Below are positions 44,899 to 55,012 of a stretch of 64,000 nucleotides of DNA, one piece after another. Origin of the DNA: Takakia lepidozioides. Lineage: Eukaryota; Streptophyta; Takakiopsida; Takakiales; Takakiaceae. Each line of letters starts with the position of its first letter. Positions within the stretch are counted from its first letter, which is position 1. Under the pieces are notes generated by a model. It had not been told where the DNA came from, searched no databases, and saw only the letters and a program-made list of their open reading frames with translations. The DNA lies in the NCBI GenBank assembly GCA_030704615.1, contig CM060734.1, positions 8,990,001 to 9,054,000 of the forward strand, given 5' to 3'. A program made the position numbers and the translations under genes.

Positions 44899-47230
44899 TC
44901 ACCAATACTCCCCACAAGAACAAACACCATTTTGGAAGTGGTGAAAGCGGTTTGCATCTCGTACAACAATCTCTTGCTTAGCTATCTTTGAGATGAATTT
45001 GGTGGCTGTGTGGCAATCACCATACATCCGAAGATTCTTGATGATCCCTAAAGACATCCCAGAGGGTGTGTTGATAAGCCCAAAAACAATGGCCAGCTTC
45101 TCATTGTGGTGGCAAAGAGACGATTCTTTAAGCTCTTCCTCAACATCATGCAATGCAAAGTGCGGGCTTCACCCCTTCGCACATCATTTGCTCATAGGTC
45201 TCCAAAGCCTCCATCCCGCGCCCTTGCTGTGCATATCCTGCAATCATCGCACTCCACAACAGCACATCTCGTTCAGCCATACTGTCGAACACTCCCTTCA
45301 TACATGTCCACGAGGGTACTATCCAGAATGACATTTGATACTATTGCAGATCTAACAATGTCGCCATGGACCTCTTTGCCCTTTTCCAAAGCTGACAGAC
45401 TTACACATGCATTGCAAATGTACACAAACGTGATGTGGTCGGGCTTCACCCCTTCCCCCATCATTTGATCATAGGTCCAAAAGCCTCCATACCACGTCCC
45501 TGCTGTGCATACCCTGCAAGCATCACACTCCACGACACCACATCTCGTTCAGCCATGGAAACTTCCTTCGCATCCTTAATGCACCCACATTTGGCATACA
45601 TGTCCACCAGGGGAGTGTTCAGAATGACATCTGGTACAATTCCAGCTTTGACAATGTCACCATGGACCTCTTTCCCCTTTTCCAGAGCTCCCGGGCTTGC
45701 ACACGCATTGCATCCTGCTAACATTATATTCCACGTGATCAAAGATCGTTGAGGCATTCTGTTGAACACTTGGTGAGCATCAATGATGCTCCCGCACATA
45801 ACATACATGTTGACAAGGGTGTTGAGAAGAAAAACATTTGACGTGAATCCACTTTGGATGATGTGAGTATGCACCTGTTTTCCAACTTCCAGACCAGTGT
45901 TGGACTGGTATCAAGTTTTTTACATACCAGACTGGTCCTGGTACCAAGCGTATCACAAACTTTCATACCAGTCTGGTCTCTATAATGGTGGATATATTTT
46001 TTTCCAGATACTGGTATGAATATGAGTATCATGACTATAATACCAGCTGGTATGAGATATCAACTCTGGTATCATTCCAAAGCCATCTTGAGTTACAAAT
46101 TTGTCAAGTGGCAAGTATCAAGTGAAAACAAATAAAATATACATAAGAAGTAAATATACATAAGTACGAATATATAGGCATATGTACACATAAATTAATT
46201 CAGTATACATACCAGAGTAAATGAGGAAGACGATGGGGGAGTACGGGTATTGTGGCTGGTATGAAAGAACTGATACCAGCCTGGTCTGGTATCTGACCAA
46301 GTATTCTCCCAAATGATACCAGACTGGTCTGGTATCTAATACCAGTGCATATACCAGTATTATGTACCAGTCCTTCACCTATATACCAGTCCAACACTGT
46401 TCCAGACCTTCCATCTTGATGCACTTAAGCAAGAGACAGACATACATATCTGAATCTGGTGAAATGCCTTGTGATGTTGTTAGGCTTCACCCCTTCCCCC
46501 ATCATTTGCTCATAGGTCTCCAAAGCCTCCATCCCGTGCCCCTGCTGTGCATACCCTGCAAGCATCACGTTCCACGACACCACATCTCATTCAGCCAGAG
46601 TGTTGAAAACTCCCCTCACATCCTTAACGCACCCACATTTGGCAAACATGTCCACAAGGGCAGTGTTCAAGATGACATCTGGTACAATTCCAGCTTGCTC
46701 CCAGGCTTTCACACGCATTGCAAACACAAACAAATGTGATGTGGGTAGGCTTCACCGCTTCGCACATCATTTGCTCATATGTCTCCAAAACATTCCTACC
46801 ACACCTATGCTTGGTAAATCCTTTCAACATAATATTCCACGTGATCAAAGATCATTGAGGCATTCTATTGAACACTTGGTGAGCATCCCTGATGTTCCGG
46901 CACTTAACATACAGGTTGACAAGGGTGTTGAGTAGAAAAACATTTGGCGTGAATCCACTTTGGATAATGTGAGTGTGCACCTGCTTTCCAGCTTCGAGAC
47001 CGTCCATCTTGATGCACTCAAGCAAGAGACAGACACATATTTGAATCTGCGGAAATGCCTCCTTGGTTTAGAGTCTGTAGAGCCTCTGTCAGGCTGTCGC
47101 TTAAAGTATCTTCACATGCCCAGAAGTGCCAGAAGAGGCATTGTGGACTCCCTCTCTTGATCCTCTTTCAGAAGCTGTGGTCATGGTTGAGGTGCCTGAT
47201 TTTATCAACTGTGCCGCTGCAGCTACTGCC
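44899..47230 (-). pseudogene. PPR-DYW pseudogene, split by a hAT element
   Basis: Minus-strand PLS-class pentatricopeptide blocks in several frames: HIIQSGFT, NMYVMCGSIIDAHQVFNRMP, RSLITWNIMLAG (45874-45740); GALEKGKEVHGDIV, LVDMYAKCGCIKDAKEV (45710-45560); GYAQQGRGMEA with GVKPDHITFV (about 45535-45440). A DYW domain follows at 45153-44899: [11 protein letters not shown] keeps the HxE zinc site, then GDCHTATKF and a terminal CGEYW. 46980-46630 is a second, duplicated N-terminal half. The family edits C to U in organelle RNA. Many frameshifts and duplications show it is dead. The hAT at 45895-46399 interrupts the N-terminal repeat region, and the flanking PPR sequence rejoins in register across it. 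Confidence 0.8.
45895..46399. mobile_element. Second hAT-type MITE with perfect 8-bp target duplication
   Basis: The ends are CAGTGTTGGACTGGTAT and ATACCAGTCCAACACTG (perfect over 17 bases), flanked by TTCCAGAC on both sides (45887-45894 and 46400-46407). The 505-bp interior is full of CTGGTAT / ATACCAG motifs in both orientations and has no coding capacity. The terminal CAGTGTTGG is shared with the element at 35794, but the subterminal motif differs, so they are related subfamilies. Confidence 0.93.
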
Positions 47231-47399
47231 TTTAGTTGACCATCTACCCATGCAGGTTTCTTATAGCTACTGACCCCCACATGGAATCAAGGTAATCTGG
47301 AGCTTGAAGTCCAGCCCTCTTGGATGAATCTGGACCCACACTCTATCCATGCTCATTTAGGAAAAAATAGGGAAAAACTCTGATAACAGGGAAAAACGG

Positions 47400-48290
47400 G
47401 TTGAAATGTGTTGAAGAGGGTACCTTCATTAGCAGCGCCTTGTTCAATCAAATGCACTGCTGCCGCTGTTGTTTCCAGTTGACCATCTACCCACGCAGCT
47501 TTCTTGTAGCTATTGATCCGCAGGGAATCAGAAGTAATTTTGTGTTTAAAATCGACCTCTTGGATGAATCGTGTTCCACGACACCACCTTGTTCAGCCAT
47601 AGTGTTGAACACTCCCTCCGCATCCTCAATGCTCCCACAATGGCATACATGTCCACAAGGGTATTGTTAATAATCAGGTCTGGTACAATTCCAGCTTTGG
47701 TGATGCAACCATGCACCTCTTTGCCCTTTTCCAGGGCTGCAAGCTTGCACACGCACTGCAAACGCACACAAACATGATGTGGTCGAGCTTCACCCCTTCC
47801 CCCATCATCTGCTTTCAGGTCTCCAAAGCCCCATCTCGCGCTCCTGCCCTGCAAGCATCGCGTTCCACGACACCACATCTCATTCAGCCATAGTGTTGAA
47901 CACTCCCTTGGCATCCTCAATGCTCCCACATTTGGCATACATGGCCACCAGAGCAATGTTCAGGATGACAAATTTTGGTACAATTGCAGATTTGATGAAG
48001 TCACCAGGGTCCCTTTGCCTTTTTCTAGGGCTGCCATACGCACTGCAAACTTACACAAACGTTATGTCGGCAGCCTTCACCCCTTCCCCCATCATTTGCT
48101 CAAAGGTTGGAGCCTCCATCCCGCACCCCTGCTGTGCATACCTTGCAAGCATCGCACTCCACAACACCACATCTCGTTCAGCCATAGAGTTGAACACTGA
48201 TCCCTTATCCTCGATGCACCCACATTTGGCTACATGTCCACCAGGGCAGGGGCAGTGTTCAGAATGACATCTGGTAATCTGATAGGCATT
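47400..48290 (-). pseudogene. PPR repeat fragments
   Basis: Further minus-strand PPR units with the same wording as the neighbour: LAALEKGKEVHGCITKAGIVPD, LVDMYAIVGALRM (about 47750-47600) and FNSMAERDVVLWSAMLARYAQQG (48190-48120). The frames shift within each unit. 47400-47530 repeats an N-terminal segment also seen at 47210-47330 and 51140-51250 (+). They are leftovers of tandem or ectopic duplication. Confidence 0.7.
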
Positions 48291-48583
48291 CACCTTTTTG
48301 CCTCGGTTGTCCCACCATTGTCTGGGGTCGGAAAAATATTCATTCCACAACTTCTCCTCGTCTTTGTTACCTGTTTCTGGATACTTTCATGTTGTCACAT
48401 TGGCAGTATCATGTCAAAGTCATTCCAAACTATCCTAGATTCACTCAACCAGCTAACTTGCATAATTCAACATGAAAATTTAGGGCCGATTCTGATAGGA
48501 GGGGAAAATAGGGTGAAATGTGTTGAAGAAGGTGTCTTCATCAGCAGTGCTTGATTTTATCAATTGTGCCGCTATTGCAATAT

Positions 48584-48968
48584 GAAGACAATATTCATTT
48601 TCTGATACACTGTCCGGGGTTCTCTCATTGATAACAGGTGTACGTTGAAGGTTGCAATGACCAAAAGTGCTTCTAATAGAGTCCCACATCAATTCAATCT
48701 CAAAGAAGTTCGTCCCTTGACTGGCTGGAGAGCGGTCTTACACATTGGTGATTCAATGGGGCGCGCTCTAGGAAGACAACCAAGGGCAAGGACTTCAATT
48801 GTAGGTGACCAAGTGCAATGGACTCGTGAGAAATCCCAAACCCTAAACATTCCATTGTGGACTATATCATAATGGACAAAAATTTGTTCCCCCTTTGTGC
48901 CAATGTGTTGATCGACAGAACTGATATTGGTACCTCTGACCACTTCCTGGTTTGGACTGAGATCAAAA
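48584..48968 (+). repeat. Direct repeat, copy 1, with LINE endonuclease end
   Basis: About 385 bp that recur at 49311-49688 with some 2-3% difference. Contains the end of a LINE-type endonuclease (YIIMDKNLFPLCANVLIDRT then GTSDHFLVW) in a frame running to 49327. The wording differs from LINE-A to LINE-C, so it comes from another LINE clade. Confidence 0.7.
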
Positions 48969-49327
48969 GGTGTTTTCCCAACACCAGAGTAGAAAAGATT
49001 CTCAAGGACCTGCACCTGGATCCGCAAGTCTTGACCCTGCTGGATAAATCCGACTTAGAGGCTGCAGTGTCCAAAGCCATGTCTGTTGTTATGAGATTGT
49101 CTGATGAAAATGAAGTTAGGCAGAAAACTTCCCTGAACTTGTTTCCAGTCAGTGACATGGGGGAGGACATCTTGAATGACCTCAAGGGTCCACCCACTCT
49201 CGGCACTAGACTGAAATTTAAACTCGGGACAGGAAGCCTACCTTTGAACAGCAAACAGAAGCAGAGAGGAAAGGGAGAGTGCACTTCCCATTGTGTGGGC
49301 AATCTGAAGACAGTATTCATTTTCTGA
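48857..49327 (+). pseudogene. LINE endonuclease/linker fragment
   Basis: A 156-residue frame. Its start carries the last endonuclease motif (TSDHFLVWTEI), where the Asp and His are catalytic in the APE-type fold. The following 100 residues look like the endonuclease-RT linker (LLDKSDLEAAVSKAMSVVM). No RT follows; the second direct repeat begins instead. Confidence 0.5.
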
Positions 49328-49688
49328 TACACTGTCCGGGGTTCTCTCATTGATAACAGGTGTACGTTGAAGGTTGCAATGACCAAAAGTGCTTCTAATA
49401 GAGTCCCACATCAATTCAATCTCAAAGAAGTTCATCCCTTGACTGGTTGGAGAGCAGTCTTACACATTGGTGATTCAATGGGGCGCTCTAGGAAGACAAC
49501 CAAGGGCAAGGACTTCAACTGTAGGTGACCAAGTGCAGTGGACTCGTGAGAAATCCCAAACCCTAAACGTTCCATTGTGGACTATATCATAATGGACAAA
49601 AATTTGTTCCCCAGTGTGCCAATGTGTTGATCGACAGAACTGATATTGGTACCTCTGACCACTTCCTGGTTTGGACTGAGATCAAAAG
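49311..49688 (+). repeat. Direct repeat, copy 2
   Basis: Nearly identical to 48584-48968, offset by 727 bp, so the intervening 340 bp of LINE linker lies between two copies. A tandem duplication by unequal exchange is the simplest explanation. Its right edge meets a copy of the 43.4-kb inverted-repeat sequence. Confidence 0.75.
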
Positions 49689-51062
49689 AGGACCTCTTGT
49701 GTGTGCATACTTGTCTGTAGTCAGGTAACGACGGATTGGTCAGTGAGAACCACCACGGTGCAGCTGAGCACGGCCTGCTTAGAACAAGCTGACTCTCCCA
49801 AGAACCTTGTAAACATCTAGAAGAATACCAAATCAGGTACTAACAGGAGGCAAGAGCTCGCAATAGCAGGATGGAAAAAGAAAACGCCACACCTTGCAAT
49901 TGCAGTTGTCCCACCATTGTCAATCTTCTAAAAACTCATGCCAGGTCTGCTCAGTGCTGCAAATTCAGGGCCGACTCTGTTGAGAGGGCAAGACAGGCTG
50001 AAATAGGTCGAAGAAGAAGGTGCCCTCACCACATTGTCCTTGACCTTGTGTCATGACCCATGGAGGATTTTCCCTCCCATCAACCCAAAATGATCGCTTC
50101 CCTAAACTCTCCCCTAAACCTTGTAAACATAAGGAAGAATACCATGCCCTGTGGAGAGGAGGGGAGAGGAGAGGAGGGAAGAGAGAAAGCCCGCGGAAGG
50201 GAAGGCGAACGCGGGAGAGGAGTGGTGAGGAGATGAGAGGAGGAGAGGGAAAAGAGAAAGCGGCGGGAGGGAAGGGGAGAAAGATCGCGGAGAGAAAAAA
50301 AAAACAAAAAAAACAAACAAAGAGATGATCCCACGATTTGATCCCGCGGTGCATCGCGGTCAAAACGTCACTCTTACCACTACACTACCCCTTAAAATAC
50401 AACAACCCCCTCCTGTAAAATTATATTTAAGGTGTTTTAAACCCCCCCCTCTGTATGTATAATGTTGTACATGGGGGGGTTCAAAATACCCCCTCCTGTG
50501 CACGCACGTGGCTGGTACATTTAATGAGGAGTGCACCCCCCAAGAGATTGTGGTCCAGATTCATCCAATAGGCCCGGATTTCAAGCTCCAGATTACCTAT
50601 GATTCCCTATGGAGGATAGCCACAAGAAACAGATGGTCAACTGGAAGCCGCAGCAGCAGCGGCACAATGGATAAAATCAGGCACTGCTAATGAAGGCACC
50701 TTCTTCAACACATTTCACCCTGTTTTTCCTTCTTATCAGAATCCGCCCTAAATTTCCATGTTGAATTCTGTAAGTTACCTGGTTGAGTGAACCTTTGATA
50801 GTTTGGAGTGACTTTGACATGGTACTGCCAATGTGACAACAGGGAAGTATCCAGAAACAGGTAACAGCTGAGACAAGGAGAAGCTGTGGAAATGAATACT
50901 TTTCTGACCCCAGTCAATGGTGGGACAATCGAGGCAAAAAGGTGAATGCCTGTTGGATTGCAGAGAATAGCAGATGCAATGTGTGATAAGTTGAATTGGG
51001 TGTTTCCTAGAACAAGCTAGGCTGTCATTGTCAGCTGCTAGCAGCAAGGCAAGGATGAATGC
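49689..51062. repeat. Mosaic of dispersed repeats, no gene
   Basis: 49690-50110 matches the 43.4-43.9 kb unit. 50150-50330 is a GAGAGG purine tract. 50326-50394 is a SINE-like head (listed separately). 50400-50510 is the CCCCCTCCTGTA minisatellite. 50740-51062 matches 43900-44210. Confidence 0.5.
50326..50394 (-). repeat. tRNA-like SINE head
   Basis: On the minus strand the A box TAGTGTAGTGGTAAGAG (50387-50371) and the B box GGGATCAAATCG (50345-50334) have correct spacing. A T-rich run (GTTTGTTTTTTTTG) follows at 50325-50300 and may be the tail. It differs from the SINE at 36197. Confidence 0.55.
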
Positions 51063-51700
51063 ATGATTTTGTGTAGAGGCATGGATAGCGGAAGGAGCAG
51101 GGGTAGAGTGTGGGTACATATTCATCCAAGTGGGCCAGATTTCAAGCACCAGATTACCTATGATTCCCTGTGGATCAATAGCTACAAGAAACCTGCATGG
51201 GTATATGGTCAACTAAAGGCAACATCTGCAGCGGCACAGTTGATAAAATCAGGCACCTCAACCATGACCACAGCTTCTGGAACTAGAGGATCAAAAGAGG
51301 GAGTCCACAATGCCTCTTCTGCACTTCTGGGCCTATGAAGATGCTTTGCACGAGGCAGGCATATTGAAAGAGGCTCTACAGACTTTAAACCAAGGAGGCA
51401 TTTCAGCAGATTCAGATATGTATGTCTGTCTCTTGCATAAGTGCATCAAGGTGAAAGGCCTGGAAGCTGGAAAGCAGGTGCACACTCACATTATCCAAAG
51501 TGGATTCACGCCAAATGTTTTTATCCTCAACACCCTTGTCAACATGTATATTAAGTGCGGGAGCATCATGGATGCTCACGAAGTGTTCAACAAAATGCCT
51601 CAACGATCTTTGATCACGTGGAATATATTGTTGGCAGGATTTACCAAGGATGGGTGTGGTAGGAATGCTTTGGAGACCTATGATGTCGTCATCCATCCGT
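51063..51700 (+). pseudogene. PPR gene 5' fragment
   Basis: The leader segment (PAWVYGQLKATSAAAQLIKSG) is followed in a shifted frame by LKEALQTLNQGGI, YVCLLHKCIKVKGLEAGKQV, HIIQSGFTPNV, NMYIKCGSIMDAHEVFNKMP and LITWNILLAGF. It matches the N-terminal part of the 44.9-47.2 kb pseudogene but lies on the other strand. It stops after about 120 codons of repeats at 51690, where unrelated sequence begins. Frameshift and truncation make it a pseudogene. Confidence 0.8.
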
Positions 51701-51804
51701 GTGACTTGCCCAAATATGTTACACCCCCTATATCCACCATTCACCAAAAACCTATAAGAATGCAATATAATTCACAGTCGAAAATTGGTTGAATAGACAA
51801 CAAC

Positions 51805-52470
51805 TTATAGTAATACTTCTTCTGCCACTTCAGTCTGTATGCCGATTGTGAATGTTAAGTCGTCATCGTAATGCTTGAATGTTGGCGCCATTTTTTCCTC
51901 TTGATAGAAGAAGACCGATGCGGGGTTCTGGTCTTTCCACATGCGGACACTCTCCGCATCGTTGGCATGTTTTTTGAACGTTTGCCACGTCCGTTTCTCG
52001 GCCAGGTTGCGCACATCCTGCTCCAACAAAAAATCATCCCGTGTCCATGCATCCCCCAACCTGGTGTTATTCATGACGTGCTCTTTATGTTCCATCATGA
52101 TTTGGGCGACTGACAGGCCTCGGCACAAACACTCCATGACCCATGCTTTCAATTCCTTGCTGATGTGTGGTGCATAGGCGTGGCGGGTGTTCCTGAACTC
52201 AGCCGACTTCCCATGAGAGGCTTTGTAGTATGTGAGGACACAAATGTCGGGGGTGAGATAACATTGCTGGCCCTTGAAACAGTATTGGCAACCACGCTTG
52301 TAAGACTCTCCATATTCCAACTTCTTTCTCCTTGGGCCTTTATGAGGGTGAGATGTTCCAGCACCCACAAGAGGTCCTCCACGCTTCAGTTTTGGATCCT
52401 CCACTATTGCATTGTTGGTGCGCTTGTCATCTGGACCGTAGCAGCATTGATATCTAGACATAAAATTCAA
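51805..52470 (-). pseudogene. MULE-like transposase, N-terminal part
   Basis: A 221-residue frame from ATG at 52470: GCQYCFKGQQCYLTPDICVL, RHAYAPHISKELKAWVMECL, DDFLLEQDVRNLAEK, FTIGIQTE. This looks like the region preceding the catalytic domain in plant mutator-like transposases with a Cys-rich start. A one-base insertion at IQTE(W) near 51830 shifts the frame, after which the homology ends. LINE-C abuts its 5' side. The family link with the catalytic fragment at 32.7-33.2 kb is inferred. Confidence 0.6.
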
Positions 52471-52514
52471 AATCGATACCCATCGGTATCAACCTCACCC
52501 TATGGACTCTCCTA

Positions 52515-55012
52515 ATAACTTACGCATAATCAATCCTGGCTTTGCACATGCAATTGCCATTGTTGAGGTTGGGATGTAAGCAGTTCGTAACGGTGGGTGT
52601 GTATGTGGAGGATGCTTGTGACCATATTTCATGGTTAATGTCCGTAGGGTTGGTGAGCAAGTGGTCGTGTCGGTGTTTGATACAGTCGATGGGCGGGTTT
52701 AGGGCCGGGTTAAAGATGGCTTTGTGCACTTTTTTGGGATGGTCATGCAGTAATTGATTGAAGGAAGAAACAATTTTTTTGTGATTGTCAGCAGCTTTTT
52801 GGTTGGTGATATTGTAAGCTTCTTTTTTAGCATCTCTTCCAATTCTGGAGAGAGTAGCGATCCAGTCTAGAATACTATGAGGGTTATCCGGTGGGGCCAT
52901 GAGTGCTTGGCATGTTTTTAAGGTATTTAGGCACAGGATGCGAGGGCCTGTTGTCCAGTTATTTCCTGGGTGTATGTGGGAAGTAGTGGGTATGATAGTG
53001 AGGGCGCGTCTAATTGTGTGATATGTGTTAAGATGCAGCTTCCAGGCACGTTTTTGAATACGAATAAGGTAGCCCCCATTTTCTTTTGAGCGTGTAGTTT
53101 GTGGGATCTTAGTGGGGGTGGAGTAGGTGGCGATGACGCTTTTGGTCATTTCTTCCATTAAAGTTCTGAGTGTTTTTTCGGAGGCCAGCCAGGTTTTATC
53201 AGGGGATTGCATCAGGTTATCCTTTGTGAGTATGTCTGATAATTGAAGTGTTAGATGTGTGGACATGGGATGGAAGGCGGATATGTTGCATTGGGGGAGT
53301 GGAGATAATATTCTAGATTGAGTGGGGGGGACTTGTACTTGTGGAATGGGGGACGGTGGAAAGGCTATAGTGACAGAGTAATGGTCCGAGTTGCATAAGC
53401 TGTTAATTTGAACATGACTGGTAAGGTATGCGGGAATCGCATTATGTATTTTGAGGTAAAAACCGTCCAGGAGGCTTAAGGATGAGTAGTTGAGTCCCCC
53501 TTGCCTAGAATAGTGATGGTCGGCTAGTATGTATCGGAGATGATGTGATTGGGTGAATTGTGCCCATTCTTGGTCTGTTGCAGATGGGGGTTTATGTGTT
53601 CCGTTATGTGTGTGGCCCAGCAGGGCAACGTCCCTGTTGAAGTCACCTGCTAGAATGTAGTGTTGGGTGTGGGTCAAAGGTTGGGTCAGTGTGTTGGAAA
53701 TGGTAAGTAAGATATCAGAGAGCAGAGGTAGATCATCCATGTGTGAGGGCATATATAAATGTATGAGGGTAATGGGGGAGAGTGCGGGTAAGTGGATTTT
53801 GATGATTTGGAGATGTGAGCGGAGGGGGAGAGCAACAGGTATTTTGACCGTGGTGCTTGGGGAGTGATGCGTGCAGAGGATGCCGAAAGTGACACCGCCA
53901 CGGGTGGGATGATATGGCGTGGAGCGTCTAGTAAGGCATTGCGTAGCTGTGAATGAATTGTCATATAGCATGTAATAGGCAGGTAGGAGTTTATTGATAT
54001 AGGAGCTATTGGGGTTGTGTGTATTTAGTTTTGTTTCTTGTAGGAGAATGATGTGCGGGGCTGCAGATTCTGTGAGATGGATTAGGCTTTGAATATTGGT
54101 GGCTAGTGATCCTACATTCTAGGTTGTTATGTTGAGTGAATGCGCATGTTGAGAGGGAGGGGTGTGTGGGGGGCTAAGGGACGTAGGGGGTTCGGAGGGT
54201 GTGCATGGCAGGGGAGTAGGTGATGGTGGCCTAGGCGTAGGTTGATAGCCAGGGATGCTTGCTTTGGCTTGAAGGGTTGCGTTGAGGATGTCTTTAGAGA
54301 TAAATGGGAATTTGGTAGAGATAGTGTTGACCGCTTGTGGGGTATCGGTAATGTGTTCCAGATGTGCACCCAGTATTTGATGAACTTCTCCTAGTTTAGT
54401 TTGTAGTAGGTGGAGGGATTCTTGAAGGTTATGTAGATAGTGTGGTGGTGCTAAGTATTCATGGGGCTGTGCGGGTAGTTTTTGCAGTTGTTGTAGGAGC
54501 AAGCGTATATGCGTGTCTGGGTGGATCTCAAAATAGTCATTGCATATGGAGGGGATCGGGGAGACGGTGATGATTAGCGAGAAGAGGATATGTTGCATAG
54601 GGCATGCATGGAGTTTATGGGTGACTTTCACTAGTGATGGGTTTTGGCAGGCTAGTATCCCGAAGGTGGCTATTGGGTGCGTAGGTTTCCGGTTATTGGT
54701 GGATGGGTTAAGAAAGAATGGAGAGTAGTGCGTGCTAAGGTGCTGGTATGAGGGGGTGAGTGAGATTGTTTCTGGTTGGAAGTATAAGTTATATTTTTTT
54801 TGGTGATCTTTGGGAAGTTTGTTTATGATACTGGCGATGTGCCCATAGAGGGATGAGATATCGGTTGGGCGAGGCCGGTTCGCACTGACGGAAAGATCCT
54901 AGAATGCAGGGCACGTGGCTACGTTGAAATTTAGGCAGCATGCGTTTATATAGCCAGAACCTAGGTGTGAGGGTCCAGAGGCTTGGTACATAGGCACCAC
55001 GGTGTATGACAC
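52515..55012 (-). mobile_element. LINE-C, inverted 5' half (ORF1-like plus endonuclease)
   Basis: Minus-strand half of a LINE whose other half follows in plus orientation. The reading frame runs from about 54905 to 52520 with only one stop. The left edge falls in the sequence CKARIDY at 52522; the right half resumes with YPWHNIDG at about 55014. The pair therefore meets at a single codon of the ancestral ORF, the pattern left by twin-primed reverse transcription (5' inversion). Confidence 0.8.
52520..54905 (-). pseudogene. LINE-C ORF: N-terminal region and APE-type endonuclease
   Basis: About 795 codons in one frame, broken once: TGG to TAG at 54121-54119 in the endonuclease start (ITT*NVGS; LINE-B has W). 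54905-54130 is an N-terminal domain with a helical stretch (LLLQQLQKLPAQPHEYL, LHLLQTKLGEVHQIL) and a Pro-rich hinge. The endonuclease follows: HIILLQETKL with the catalytic Glu at about 54055, ILAGDFNRDVALLG near 53647, and CNSDHYSVTIAF near 53385. A linker ends in TNCLHPNLNNGNCMCKARIDY, a Cys/His motif just before the RT. One lesion over 2.4 kb suggests a fairly young copy. Confidence 0.8.
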
